From assembly GCA_964453335.1 (NCBI GenBank), contig CAYVOK010000001.1, positions 124,001-188,000 on the forward strand: a DNA stretch of 64,000 bases. The letters are read 5' to 3'. Positions 24,175 to 35,100 of the stretch are shown here, piece after piece (positions within the stretch are counted from its first letter, which is position 1; each line of letters opens with the position of its first letter). The notes beneath the pieces were generated by a model. That model did not search any database. It was not told the origin of the DNA and saw only the letters and a program-made list of their open reading frames with translations. This DNA is from VGBO01 sp964453335 (GTDB lineage: Bacteria; Actinomycetota; Acidimicrobiia; Acidimicrobiales; CAIXPF01). A program made the translations under genes and the position numbers.

Positions 24175-24654
24175 TTAATCTCCATACTCAGAAAACCATG
24201 AAGTTTTGCGACAAGAAAAACCAACAAAAGGAATAACATAACTCATACCATCACTGAATATTACATGATGCTCATAGTAACTCTTTTTATAATGAAACTC
24301 ATCATACAACCAGATAGCCACATCATTCTGAGTAAAGCCTCTGCCTTCAAAAGTCTCAACTGTGGGAGAGACATCTGGAGGCATGTCATAGGATAGCATG
24401 TAAATTTCTGCCGCAGATGAATCTCCCATAACAAAAGCGTATTCATCCCTTTGAAAATTGACAGATCTGCAAAATGCTGTGAAGTTCATGAAATCGTTGT
24501 TTTCCATAAACTTTTTTGCATTGTATGGTAGATAGTCTCTTATCCTTTGACAATGCTGCATAAATAAATCTATTTTGTCATTCCATAACTTCTCTAATTC
24601 ATCTCCTGTTTCGTTGTTGATTTGGTTGATTAGGTCTGGAGTTATATAATGCAC
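24175..24654 (-). CDS. Hypothetical protein, 159 aa
   Basis: The protein (MHYITPDLINQINNETGDEL) is acidic and aromatic, with DEFHYKKSYYEHHVIFSDGM near the C terminus. Its start lies inside the end of the zinc-ribbon gene upstream (56-base overlap), unusual even here, so its true start might be later. No family is recognised. Confidence 0.5.
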   Translation of the reverse strand: MHYITPDLINQINNETGDELEKLWNDKIDLFMQHCQRIRDYLPYNAKKFMENNDFMNFTAFCRSVNFQRDEYAFVMGDSSAAEIYMLSYDMPPDVSPTVETFEGRGFTQNDVAIWLYDEFHYKKSYYEHHVIFSDGMSYVIPFVGFSCRKTSWFSEYGD

Positions 24655-24892
24655 GATTTTTCGCTCCCCTTGGCTTTCTGGTCACACGCATGAATCTGCC
24701 GCCGCATTTATCACATAAACACTTGATTCCAAAAGGATTATCTCGTGTAACAGCAGAGGCTCCAAGATGTTCAGCGTGAATTAATCCACCGCATTGACAA
24801 GTAACTGGATATCCATGACAACATTCTTCACAATGTTTATCACCACACAAATGCTTTCCATTTTCAATTTGAAGAATATTCATCGTCATCAT
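24599..24892 (-). CDS. Cysteine-rich zinc-binding protein
   Basis: The 97-residue protein has two cysteine clusters: CGDKHCEECCHG with CQCGG, and CLCDKCGG. It ends in a basic tail rich in Arg, Asn and Gln (KPRGAKNRALYNSRP). The cysteine spacing resembles treble-clef or zinc-ribbon nucleic-acid binders. It overlaps genes on both sides. Function is unknown. Confidence 0.6.
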   Translation of the reverse strand: MMTMNILQIENGKHLCGDKHCEECCHGYPVTCQCGGLIHAEHLGASAVTRDNPFGIKCLCDKCGGRFMRVTRKPRGAKNRALYNSRPNQPNQQRNRR

Positions 24893-25136
24893 CTCCTTCT
24901 AAATCATCATCTATTTCATCTTCATCTCTTATTATTTCATCATTGACTGCTTCTAAAGCATTTTTAATTAGTATTTCTTGATACGAAATAGTCAATTTTA
25001 AAGCATTTCTGCTTGTAAAGCCTGCTTCTCTAAGAGATTTAAAATATGACGATAGAATACTTGCAACAGCACTCAATGTTGTTGATATCTGTTCCAAATC
25101 AGAAATACGCTTGTAAAATTCAGGGTCTTTTTCCAT
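24864..25136 (-). CDS. Hypothetical helical protein with acidic tail
   Basis: The 90-residue protein is helical for the first 60 residues (FYKRISDLEQISTTLSAVAS) and ends in a run of Asp and Glu (DEDEIDDDLEGDDDDE). AGGATTTG before the ATG is a fair ribosome site. It overlaps the downstream gene by 29 bases. An acidic tail may indicate a DNA-mimic or protein-binding role; no family is known to me. Confidence 0.55.
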   Translation of the reverse strand: MEKDPEFYKRISDLEQISTTLSAVASILSSYFKSLREAGFTSRNALKLTISYQEILIKNALEAVNDEIIRDEDEIDDDLEGDDDDEYSSN

Positions 25137-25190
25137 TTCAAATCCTCCAGCTATATTAAATTTTAGCTAAAAATTATAGTAATTTCAAAC

Positions 25191-25199
25191 CTAAATAGT
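25191..25199 (+). promoter_or_regulatory. Late-promoter-like box CTAAATAGT
   Basis: CTAAATAGT lies 2 bases before the ATG of a lone plus-strand gene, in the same position as the other boxes in this window. It differs from TATAAATA at the first two positions. Confidence 0.35.
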
Positions 25200-25201
25200 T
25201 T

Positions 25202-25663
25202 ATGATCAAATTTTATGAATACTTGAAAGTACTTAATGAAGGGGATACTTCCGGAAAAACTGGTCTATATCCTCTTGGATACCAAGGAGTCGGACAATAT
25301 CCACCAGAATATATGCTGCCTAGAAGTGCTGATGCAATTTATTATATTTCTGCTGATGATAGGTTGCAGAAATGTTGGGAGAAAGGACCATTCAAAATTG
25401 ACCACTTAAAACCAAATCCAATATGGACAAAAAAATCTGGTACGAAATTATTTGTAGCAGCCACAAACAAATTGCCTCCTGGGGATGTAAGACCATTCAA
25501 GCCTTTACCAGCAGATCCAGACGAAATTCCCTTCAAAGTTACAAAACAAAATAAACAAAAGTGTATGGTTGCAGAACCAGAGTGCCTGCCACCTAACTTA
25601 GTTGGCAAAAAGGCAGAAAAATTTGGGGACCCTTGCCCCGATACATTCAAAATGCCCGATTAA
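25202..25663 (+). CDS. Unknown protein with tag-like N terminus (candidate virion protein)
   Basis: The 153-residue protein starts MIKFYEYLKVLNEGDTSGKT and is rich in Pro, Lys and Gly (LYPLGYQGVGQYPPEYMLP; KPLPADPDEIPFKV), with little predicted helix. The first dozen residues match the F/Y-x-x-[FYW]-[LMV] motif of other lone plus-strand genes. It is preceded by a late-type promoter box and stands alone between minus-strand genes. It may be packaged in the head; its function is unknown. Confidence 0.55.
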   Translation: MIKFYEYLKVLNEGDTSGKTGLYPLGYQGVGQYPPEYMLPRSADAIYYISADDRLQKCWEKGPFKIDHLKPNPIWTKKSGTKLFVAATNKLPPGDVRPFKPLPADPDEIPFKVTKQNKQKCMVAEPECLPPNLVGKKAEKFGDPCPDTFKMPD

Positions 25664-25953
25664 TCAATAACAAAAGAGTTTTTAATTACCTGATCAGGTT
25701 TTGACTTATCGTCTATAAACTGTTTGTTTAACTTTGTTTTTAAATCACTATTTTCTTTTTCTAACTGGCTAATTTTTATTTGTTGTTGCTTGCTTGGCAA
25801 AGGGTCCTTTAAAATAATACCCATGCCTATAATTATGCCTAAAAAGAACAATCCTACATATCGAAGAAAACCAAGAAAAAACTTTGCTACATTCCAAAGT
25901 CTTTCCCTTGCGCTTTGAACAGGATTCTCTAATGTGCTTACGTCGTTTGCCAT
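25660..25953 (-). CDS. Single-span membrane protein, 97 aa
   Basis: From the ATG at 25953 (MANDVSTLENPVQSARERLW) the protein has one strong membrane segment (FLRYVGLFFLGIIIGMGIIL), then a coiled-coil region (QQQIKISQLEKENSDLKTKL). The N-in/C-out or spanin-like topology cannot be assigned, but size and coiled coil would suit a small lysis or envelope protein. It is preceded by a late-like box. Its 3' end touches the convergent gene. Confidence 0.55.
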   Translation of the reverse strand: MANDVSTLENPVQSARERLWNVAKFFLGFLRYVGLFFLGIIIGMGIILKDPLPSKQQQIKISQLEKENSDLKTKLNKQFIDDKSKPDQVIKNSFVID

Positions 25954-25955
25954 AT

Positions 25956-25965
25956 AATTTATATA
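25956..25965 (-). promoter_or_regulatory. Late-promoter-like box TATATAAATT
   Basis: On the minus strand TATATAAATT lies 2 bases before the ATG at 25953. It is a weaker match to TATAAATA. Confidence 0.3.
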
Positions 25966-25984
25966 GTAAAAATTTAGCAAATTA

Positions 25985-26344
25985 CTATGAGCACAAAGTT
26001 TGCATTTGCACATTTTTTGTTTCTAAATCTATATACTCCCTAAAACCTTGTAAGTAAAATTTATTTGAGAATCTAGGTAAAGACTCTTGAGATGCGTCAT
26101 AAAATCCAAGAATCCATTTATAATTTACACCTAAATTATTTTTTATATCCTGCAATTTATTGCCGGTGCATTTAGCATCATCAACTATTAAACAAATTTC
26201 AAGCAAATGGCACTTAGCTTCCTTTTCGTTTGCTAAGCAATAGCTATTATCTTTATAAATAAGGTTAAAATCTTTAACAATTTTTATAAAAAGTCTTTCG
26301 GCAATTCTTACATACTTTTTCATGAATCTTGACTCTATTCGCAT
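25985..26344 (-). CDS. Hypothetical protein, 119 aa
   Basis: The protein is basic and helical (MKKYVRIAERLFIKIVKDFN) with a middle CHLLEICLIVDDAKCTGNKL and a C-terminal part GFREYIDLETKNVQM. No family is recognised. About 50 bases without a gene separate it from 26394-27038. Confidence 0.5.
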   Translation of the reverse strand: MRIESRFMKKYVRIAERLFIKIVKDFNLIYKDNSYCLANEKEAKCHLLEICLIVDDAKCTGNKLQDIKNNLGVNYKWILGFYDASQESLPRFSNKFYLQGFREYIDLETKNVQMQTLCS

Positions 26345-26393
26345 TTCGTGAACAACCTTTCCAGTATAGTTGTCAAATTTTCCAAGTCAATGA

Positions 26394-27038
26394 TCAATCA
26401 GAAAAAACATAATCTAAAAGCGATACTTTTTCTGAAATTAAAAGTTTTTTAATTTGTAATTGGTTTTTGTCCACAAATTCTTCAACCCAACCATGCTTCC
26501 AAGGCCCCAAATCTGGAGTCGCTAACTTATTACCATTAAATTTTGTATATCCTAATAAAAACCTTATGACTGCACTTTTGGTTTTTATTATATCTTTTTT
26601 ATTAGAATCTATTTTTGATTCTATGCTGTTTTTTACTTCATCAAACAATGTATTTTCTAAATTAGATTCTTCATTATGAAAAAATGCAACTCTAAATAAT
26701 AATGTTAATAATGACCTTCTTAAAAAACAAGGCATCCAAAATAAAGAAGGTATAACTGCTATAATATTTTCTTTATTTGTTTTATAAAATTTAGTAAAAT
26801 CATCTATTTTTAATAATTTTTCTATATCATGAATAAATGATATCAAAAATTCAACTTTTTTACAGTCAACAACATAATAAAACCCTGCACACTCAGAATG
26901 AAAATTTTTAGCAAATATCTCCCTGCAACTATCCCAGTATAAACTCTCTGAAATCCCCGATTTAATGACGCAAAAATATCCTATGTTATCACAAAGATTG
27001 AATGTTTTTATATTGAATACCTTATCTTCAGAAAACAT
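26394..27038 (-). CDS. Unknown protein of a phage-internal paralog family (A)
   Basis: The 214-residue protein shares two motifs with 56258-56824: YWDSCREIFAKNFH near residue 34 and SLLTLLFRVAFFHN near residue 108, preceded in both by SLFW/SKFW. The family has no function I can name. GGAGAG lies upstream of the ATG. Keeping two or more diverged copies 30 kb apart suggests selected diversification. Confidence 0.55.
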   Translation of the reverse strand: MFSEDKVFNIKTFNLCDNIGYFCVIKSGISESLYWDSCREIFAKNFHSECAGFYYVVDCKKVEFLISFIHDIEKLLKIDDFTKFYKTNKENIIAVIPSLFWMPCFLRRSLLTLLFRVAFFHNEESNLENTLFDEVKNSIESKIDSNKKDIIKTKSAVIRFLLGYTKFNGNKLATPDLGPWKHGWVEEFVDKNQLQIKKLLISEKVSLLDYVFSD

Positions 27039-27623
27039 TCAACTCTCCACAAAATCTGCAAACCAGTTAAGAAATGGCAGATTGTCTAAGCTAGATTTGT
27101 GTGATACCCAGTGAGCATACATATTATTATAATCAGTGTTCAAAAATGAAATTAACATATTAATTTTTTTCGATTTTTCTTCAACATCTAAATTAGTATC
27201 AATAGTTTCAAGTAACCTTACTGGGAATTTACCATAATGCTTACTAAACCAATCTTCCTTTGCAATTACAAAAGACTTCCAAATAAGGCAAAAAAATTGT
27301 CTATCACAACTTGGAATGAAATATGATTCTTTTCTGATATTATTTTTAATACTAAAAATAAAATTGAAATAGTTTGAATAATCTACTTCATCATTTTTTG
27401 TTATCATATAATTCATTTGAAAAGAATCAGACTTTAATTCATAATATTTTACATTATATTTTATAAAATTATTTTTTTGACTTAATGAGTTAAATGCAAC
27501 AAAAAAAATTTTCCTCGTGTTGCTTTCTTCAATTTCATATCCAAGTACACCACTATCTGTGATAGCTGGAAAAACATACTTGTTTCCATTTTCTTCTAAT
27601 AAAAATTTTTCATATAAACGCAT
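27039..27623 (-). CDS. Unknown protein with tag-like N terminus
   Basis: The 194-residue protein starts MRLYEKFLLEENGNKYVF, similar to the short N-terminal tag of the lone late genes. The body is aromatic and asparagine-rich (KKNFIKYNVKYYELK-like strands; FIPSCDRQFFCLIWKSFVIA) and ends with LPFLNWFADFVES. It abuts 26394-27038 without a gap, with AAGG before the ATG. It may be a distant member of the neighbouring family, but shared motifs are not clear. Confidence 0.5.
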   Translation of the reverse strand: MRLYEKFLLEENGNKYVFPAITDSGVLGYEIEESNTRKIFFVAFNSLSQKNNFIKYNVKYYELKSDSFQMNYMITKNDEVDYSNYFNFIFSIKNNIRKESYFIPSCDRQFFCLIWKSFVIAKEDWFSKHYGKFPVRLLETIDTNLDVEEKSKKINMLISFLNTDYNNMYAHWVSHKSSLDNLPFLNWFADFVES

Positions 27624-27625
27624 TT

Positions 27626-27853
27626 TTAACCTTGTGATATTTCATATTCGAAAAATACATCAGGTTCCCAATTATTTTTCAAAAGATTAAATGACATCGG
27701 ATACTCATTTTTAAATTCTTCAAGAATATCGAAAGCTGTGCCAGCAGTAGCAGCCATATCTACTGTCTTAAATATTATTTGCCTATCGATGTTTTTATAT
27801 TTTTGACAAAAGGCATTATAAAGTTGATACTTATATTCATTTTTATCTTTCAT
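27626..27853 (-). CDS. Hypothetical protein, 75 aa
   Basis: A small acidic helical protein (MKDKNEYKYQLYNAFCQKYK). AAGGAAATAT precedes the ATG and the gene overlaps the amidoligase stop by 4 bases, so it is in one operon with it. No family is recognised; it might be a substrate or partner of the amidoligase, but there is no direct evidence. Confidence 0.5.
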   Translation of the reverse strand: MKDKNEYKYQLYNAFCQKYKNIDRQIIFKTVDMAATAGTAFDILEEFKNEYPMSFNLLKNNWEPDVFFEYEISQG

Positions 27854-28782
27854 ATATTTCCTTTTATAAGTAAATTTTTAGCTTCCTCTTTAATGATTAC
27901 AGATTTTGAATGCCTTACCATTCTTTTAAGTATCCAATTTCTTGTATCTGTTAGTCCTTCACTAAGTTCATACCCATTATTTGGACTTCCAAGTCCAACA
28001 ATTTCTAAAAATTCTTCAACAGAAGCAATTGGCTTGGATATCATTTTGCTTCTATTCTTGCAAAATTCCACAAAATTAACTAAAAAACGAACCCAGTTTT
28101 TGATATTCTTCTCACAAAGAGTGCTTTCCATGAACCTGAATTCAACAGTTTTTCTATTGAATTTTTTCAAATTAAGAGAACGGTAGTAATTATTAATATT
28201 TAAAGATCTTTTTCTTTCCGCATTATTCAAAGTAGTAGCTTTTGGCTTGTACAAATTCCAGAAATCAATCGGCTTCCTAAAATTTTCTTTAAGCATTAGA
28301 TATTCATGATTCATTCTTTGGCAGTACTTATTATTTTTTCTTTTTTTTGGTACACAATCGAAAACTAATTCTTCAATATGAATCCAATTATTCAACAATA
28401 TTCCCATAACATCTTCGCTAAAATCAGCTACCTCCACATGAAGATGAAATCCACAATTATTATTAACTTTTACACCTATAGTTTTCATATTAGATACTAT
28501 TTTACATATTTCTTTCAATTCATTAATGCCAGAAGCCTTATAACTATTTATTTCGTATCCGCCTTCATTTATGCCATTAACTACTTTTAAACCACAGGAC
28601 CCATCATGTTTTACATCCCAGTAAGAGTTGTTGACTGTTGGTCTATAATAACTTTTTTTTACAAACCTACGAGTATTTTTTTTCAAATACAATACAATCA
28701 AATCTCGATTAATTTCTTTACCAATTTCAATTTCAACACCAAAACATCTTTTGGTATCAAATTTAAGAAATTTATTCTGCAC
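27850..28782 (-). CDS. Amidoligase (COOH-NH2 ligase, GCS fold)
   Basis: The 310-residue enzyme has the amidoligase family pattern: CFGVEIEIGKE near residue 14, WDVKHDGSCG near 54 and EGGYEINS, NNCGFHLHVEV near 110, and RKTVEFRFMESTLCEKNIKNW near 215. This is the glutamate-cysteine-ligase/glutamine-synthetase-like fold that forms amide bonds using ATP. Phage and plasmid members are predicted to modify peptides or the cell wall. The start is GTG, two bases after the next-upstream gene's stop. The GGCT-like gene at 18428 could reverse or process its gamma-glutamyl product. Confidence 0.83.
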   Translation of the reverse strand: MQNKFLKFDTKRCFGVEIEIGKEINRDLIVLYLKKNTRRFVKKSYYRPTVNNSYWDVKHDGSCGLKVVNGINEGGYEINSYKASGINELKEICKIVSNMKTIGVKVNNNCGFHLHVEVADFSEDVMGILLNNWIHIEELVFDCVPKKRKNNKYCQRMNHEYLMLKENFRKPIDFWNLYKPKATTLNNAERKRSLNINNYYRSLNLKKFNRKTVEFRFMESTLCEKNIKNWVRFLVNFVEFCKNRSKMISKPIASVEEFLEIVGLGSPNNGYELSEGLTDTRNWILKRMVRHSKSVIIKEEAKNLLIKGNI

Positions 28783-28783
28783 T

Positions 28784-29140
28784 TTAGCTCTCTATATCAG
28801 TTCGTGGTCTGTACCCCAGTTGTTCTCCTATTTTGCTCAAAAAGTTTTGTTCTCTAATAATTGCATCCACTATTTTTTTTGCATTTTGATTATCAATTTC
28901 AATTTTTTTCTCAACAGCTTTTTCATTCCATTTTTGAATTGCCTCTAGGCTAGAAAAATTTGTTCTGAATCCATCATTAATTACTTTCATGATGCTTGAA
29001 AGTGCTTGAACATAATCCTTATTCACTTCTTCATGGTACTTTTTGAATCGCCAAATCAACAAGAGTGAAGAAATTGAAATAATAAGTGATGCAAAACTTA
29101 AAAGCAAAATAAAAAAACATTGCAAAGAAATTTCTTCCAT
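28784..29140 (-). CDS. Membrane protein with coiled-coil domain
   Basis: From the ATG at 29140 (MEEISLQCFFILLLSFASLI) the 118-residue protein has one or two N-terminal membrane segments, then a helical cytoplasmic or periplasmic region (YHEEVNKDYVQALSSIMKVI, EKAVEKKIEIDNQNAKKIVD). A late-type box precedes the ATG. It directly follows the giant fibre gene. It could be a holin- or spanin-like lysis protein or a membrane regulator. The frame extends upstream to 29215 but that part overlaps the fibre gene. Confidence 0.55.
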   Translation of the reverse strand: MEEISLQCFFILLLSFASLIISISSLLLIWRFKKYHEEVNKDYVQALSSIMKVINDGFRTNFSSLEAIQKWNEKAVEKKIEIDNQNAKKIVDAIIREQNFLSKIGEQLGYRPRTDIES

Positions 29141-29153
29141 ACAATATTTTATA
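29141..29153 (-). promoter_or_regulatory. Late-promoter-like box TATAAAATATTGT
   Basis: On the minus strand TATAAAATATTGT immediately precedes the ATG at 29140. It contains a one-base-longer version of TATAAATA. It overlaps the space just before the giant gene's stop, so the membrane protein may be expressed separately. Confidence 0.35.
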
Positions 29154-29163
29154 CAATCAATTA

Positions 29164-32100
29164 TTATTTTCCAAAAGCCCTTGAATAAATTCTGAAGTCT
29201 GGTGTAGATGTCCAAGAGGTAGATGAAAATAGCCCAATTTGATCATTAATATATACATTGCTTAATACTTGACCATTTCTGGTTATTGCTAAACTTGAAT
29301 TTATATTTAAAGTTAAATCAAAAGACATACTATTCTGCGCTGTTTTGGGACACAATATATTATTAGGAATCCAAACCCTTATGTTGGTATCTAACGTTTT
29401 ATTCAAAAGTGATTTTTTATATTGTTTAAAATGTAAATTCATAACCCATACCGAATCAGAATCAAAATTATTTAAATCTGTATCACAAATAAGACTAACT
29501 GAAACAGACCATCTTTCATCTGAAGTAGAATTACTATATGACTTAGTAAATAAATACATTCCAGTATTAGAATTATAATTCATTATAAATATTGGATTGA
29601 AATTTAAATTATTAGATAATATAAAATCTGTAAATTTAGAAGGTTTTTTATCAAAATTAGTTACTAAATTGAATCTATTTTGAATATTTACACACCCACA
29701 TTGATCAATGAAAGAATCAATTGGAGTATTCTTTAATGCAATTCCAGAAGTTATTGCATAAACAAACTCGATAGGAGTAATTTCATCCAGTAAAGAAGCA
29801 TCTTCAATAAATTCTCCAAGATATGAGGACTCTATTAAACTGCTTCCACTCACAACAATAGTACCGGAGCCAACATAGTTTGTGACACTCCAACTAGCAG
29901 ATACACCAAAAAAACCATTTACCACAATAGTGCCAGATCCAGTATAATTAAACTTTGATGCTTGTATTACTACAGAACCTGTGCAATAAATTTGCCCTTC
30001 CATATTATAAATATTGCTGCTTAACAAGGCATAGCTCTCTACAGATATAACTTCATTTACTAAGAAGTCGGCACAAAAATCAAGACACTCTTTATAAGTA
30101 CAAAATGGCTCATTTACAAACCTTACATCATTTGGATCATAAAGATCAAATGATTCTAGATAATCTTCATCTTCCTTATAAATTGGTTTTGTGTATCTTT
30201 GAAATCTCTTAACAGGCCACATCCAACCCTGATCAACTAATTTCTGGCAAGCCTCCTTAGCATTACTAGCAATTATAGTTTGTATACTTCTAGAAGTGCA
30301 TAGTATATCTGTATTTATAAATGGGGCATCTCCATTAGTAAGGTCTAAACAAACTCCTTCAATTCTAAATGCATAGAGTACTTTTCTGCCCTGCTGGTAA
30401 TTGATAGGCAAACCAACGTCTAATCCTTCTAAAATTCTGTAGGTTATTGGTAAAGAGAGAGTCCCATCAAGAGCATATTTTGTATTTCCTGATACTACTA
30501 TTACTCCAGAAGCAGAGTATTCTTTTCTGTATACAGAATTAAAATTTCCTGTTATAGTTATAGTGCCAGCCATAGTGTAGGTGTTAGAGCCACCCTGTGA
30601 AAATTTAGAAATGCTGGCAGATGAAAAATTAGGCAAAAAACTTCCAGGCTGCGAATTTCTAAGATAGCCATTCGCAAAATCTAATATTTCTACATAATTC
30701 ACGGCACCTTGGGTATTTTGACCGCCAACAAAATATCCCTTAGATAAGCCCTGTGTTACTGCTGCCAACCCACTTCTGACGTATGATAAAATCGGACTAG
30801 CTGAAACAATTCCAGTAGAATATAAAATTGAATCAACAGCACCAATGTCAGCGCTTGAATTGCCTCCAGCAACATATCCTCTTATATCTAAAAATGACAA
30901 ACCAGATGCATTTTTGACTTTGCGCAATAGAACACTAGAAAAAGCTCCAATAGTTTCAGAACTATAAATGAAATTTACTATTGTGTCTGTCGTAGAGGTT
31001 GAAGTCTGACCACCTAAAAAGTATCCATTAGTATATGAATAAAGAGATGCACCGTTACTAGTAGCAGTAGCAAGACTAGCTGTTCCCACCAAAGCTATAG
31101 AATCAGTACTGTAAGTAATTTTTTCAATAGAAGTCAAAATACTACCTTGACCACCAGCTACATATCCAGCATTAGAAATCTTAGAAACATTAAATGCATA
31201 GCCACGAGGTGTACCCAAAACAGATCCTATAGGCGAAGTTATTTCAGTTGCATAAATTAATTTTTCTATTTTATTTATAAAACTATTTCCTCCGAACGTA
31301 GTAGAACCACCTGCAAAATAACCGTGCGAAGACTCATTGCTTACGCCAGCCAGACCATACTTAGCGCTCTCTAAGTATGCAGATGCCTGATTCACAAATG
31401 TATCAACATTGAATATTATTTTCTGTGTAAAATTAGTCAGAGATGTTGAACCACTACCACCAGCAATATAACCTTGAGGTAAAAAGCTATATGTCTTACT
31501 TAGGACTCCAGGAGTTCTTCGTGAAGTAGATAAAGTAGATTTTGTAGCATAAGAAGATGTTTGTGTTCCATAATCGATTTTATATGCTGCATTTGTAATA
31601 CCGGTTATATTAGAACCACCTGCTATATAGCCTTTAATGCCACCTTGAGATATTCCAGATGCATATGATGTAGCTACAGGCAAAGAAGCACTTTCAACTG
31701 AAACAAATGTTTCTTGGCTGAAATTAATCCTGTCTGTTGTTTTGACAGTAGTCGTATTTATTCCACCACATACATAACCATAGCTTGTATAACTTGAAAC
31801 CGAAGACAAATAATTTCTAGCCTCAGACAAGGTAGAAATCAAAGTAGAAAAAGTATCTGATGTATAATCTACTTTTACAACAGCACTTGTGGCCCCAAGA
31901 CCATTAAATCCGCCACAAAAATATCCGCTGCTAGCTGCATCAGATAATCCTGTGGCAAAAATCTTATACTGTTCTAGTGGATTATTTAAGAAAGAAAAAA
32001 CACCAGTTGCAAATGAGAATCTGTCAGTATAACTTGAAGGAGATTCGGTGCTTGTTCTATCTAGCCTTCCACCATAAATATAACCTTTTATATTTAAAAA

Positions 32101-35100
32101 AGCAACACTCGCTCCATCATATCTGTTTCTAGACAAACTATTTGTACTTGAAGTAACGGATTCTGTAGCATAATTAAGTTTCTGCAAATACTGACCGCCA
32201 TCAGTTACGAAACCATGAGTCAGTCCATCAGAGAAAGAATAAGAAGAAGATATTGCATAATTCAACTTTGGAGATATTTGAGAAGTAATATCAGTTGAAT
32301 AATTTATTTTATCGATTACATCTGTAGATCCAGTATTAGACTGGCCCCCTAAGAAATAACCATCTGTACCACCTAAAGCAGCAGGTTGTGACTGTGAGTT
32401 AAAAGGCTTGAATCCACCATAAAATACATAGATAGCTCTCTTGCCAGTACATTCATTATAATATGTAATTAATAAATCGCCAGTCAATGGATCAAGTGTT
32501 GAACTTATTGGATCGATAATTGATTCAGCAAAAACCTTTCTTGTAGTTTTATCTGGTAGACCGTCTGAACCCAATTTATATGCTACTATTCTGCCCTCAT
32601 ATTCGTATTCATTTACCAAAATATAATTATCGTCTAATAAAGTTGACCCAGAAGGAACAAATGAAAACCCAGATGAACTAGAGTCTAAATCTATACTGTT
32701 TAATTTATTGGTAAATTCATAGTATCCATTCGTTGATTCAGAAACATCATAAATATAAAAATATGAATTTTCTACAGTCATTACAGCGATCTTGCCAGAT
32801 TGATAATGTGAAGACGGTATATAACCTACTCCTCCCAACCCAAAAGTTTCTGGTATTATTCCTGTGGTTGATAAATTCGTTTCGCTATAGTCATTAGATT
32901 TATTAGTTTGCCAAAGTGTAAATCTATCATCCGCAATAGTTTTGTCCTTATTAGCAATACGAGTTCCATTAGGACCATAAATAATATTTCCCCAAATCAA
33001 TAATGGTACGGTGTCAACCACAACTGGCAAACCAAACGATACAACCGTGTTTGTTAATTGATCTCTATAAACAGGTACTTCAATAATTTTATAATCATCT
33101 CCAACCTGCACAGACGCAACTAAAATGTTAGAAAAACCATTTTTAAATGTTATTGCATATACATTGTCATAGCCTATTATACTACCCAAATCAGATACAC
33201 TGTACTTATTGCTGTAGTAATCTGTCAAATATGCAGACACGCCCTCTGCAGGTTCGGCAGGACTATTAGTTACAGATACCATATTTGCAGCAGAGCCAGT
33301 AGTTGGCTGAGTTAAAGCATATCTGTTCAAAGAATAAACATTTGTACTAAAATCAAGTTTTTCAATATTTGATATGGCACTTACTAAATCAGAGCCTCCA
33401 CATACATACCCTATATCAGAACCTGAAACAGAGGATGCACAATATCTTGCAGCTACAAGTTCATAAGTATTTGAAAAGTAAGTAGATGAACCAAAGTTAA
33501 CAATATATGTTTTTTTAGTGGGAGAAAGTCCAATTGTGCTACCTCCAACAAGATAGCCTTTACCAGATGCCTGCAAACCAGTTCCATAAAAATTATCAGC
33601 TACGAAAGAGTTTAAAGTAGAAATAACACCTGTAGCAAAATCAAATGTGTTTATATAATTATTATTTTGCCAACCACTTGTTGATGAGCTATTAACAAAC
33701 CCACCCGCCATGTATCCAAGTGAACTACTCTGAAAAAATCCTGCGGCTGCGAAAAAATTTGGATTGGCAAGTTGAAAACTGGATTGAGATTCGTTGGAAA
33801 ACTGAATTTGATCAACGGTTCTAGGACCAAGATTTGTTCTGAATCCTCCTAAAATGTATCCATATTGAGAAGTAGAAAATCCACTAGCACGAATATTTGG
33901 AATGAAAAGTTGTGCAGCTAATGAAGTTACAGAATTTGTACTATAATTAATCTTATTTATGGAAGTACTGTAATTACCTTTTCCGTAGTCGGAAGGCGAA
34001 CCTCCACATACATACCCAGCAAAATTTGAACTTACAGAAGTTGCAGCATATTTAGGAACAGTTAAAGAAGATGGACTTATATACACAACTCCAGTTGACA
34101 TCAATATCATGTCAATTTTATTCATATAATTGTTGCTTGAATTGTTATTGATTCCGCCGCAAACAAATCCAAATAAGTTTTGGTTGTATGGGGCTGTTGT
34201 AGTTGTAGTGCTTGTTGTAGCAGTGCCAAAAAAAGCTGTGGCAACTACAGAGCTATTATAAGATGAAGTTAAAAATATCTGATTGCCAAACGCCAGACTA
34301 TTAAAAGAACCATTCGTAGGTAGAACTTCTTTTACCCATGTTATACCATCTAAAGATGAAGCAGAGTTATTAGAATCTCCTGTCGCTACAAACAATCCAT
34401 TTCCATAGACCAATCCAGACCACTTTGCAGTTGCAGGCAAAGTTCCCAAAGTCCATATCAAACCATCTGTACTAGTAGCTGCAACATTTGAATCAGAAGC
34501 AATAGCTACAAATCTATTGTTTGCAAAAATAACATTAGACCAGTTTGCTGCGGCTGGTAAATCAGATTCAGTCCATGTAATGCCGTCTGCACTGTAGACA
34601 TACTTGCTTGTACTATCAGCAACAACAACATATTTGCCAGATCCATAAGATGCCGCAGTCCAATTTCTAGCTGTAGATAAAGTGCCTGATGTCCATGTAA
34701 TAGTATCCGTACTAACATATACATTTGTTGTATTGTATCCTACAGTCAAAAACTTAGAATTACCATAAGCTAAAGCTTTGAAATTATCAGTAGAATTTGG
34801 AGAAGGAACTTCTAACCAATTTGTGCCATCGGAAGAACCCAAAAAAGACGAAGAACTTCCCGTGCTTGCCAAATAGTAATTTGTACCAATAGCGATGGAG
34901 TTCCATAATTTAGCAACTGGCAAAGTAATAGATGAAAAATTTATGCCATCAGATGTCTTATACGATGTAGTACTGTAATCATTTAATATTGTAAAACTAC
35001 CATTAGTAAATAAAATGTTTTTTGAACTAGTAGTAGGAGATAATCTTTGTATCCAAGACAATCTAGGTGAAGGAATAGGCGTTGTAGTTGTAGTACTGGT

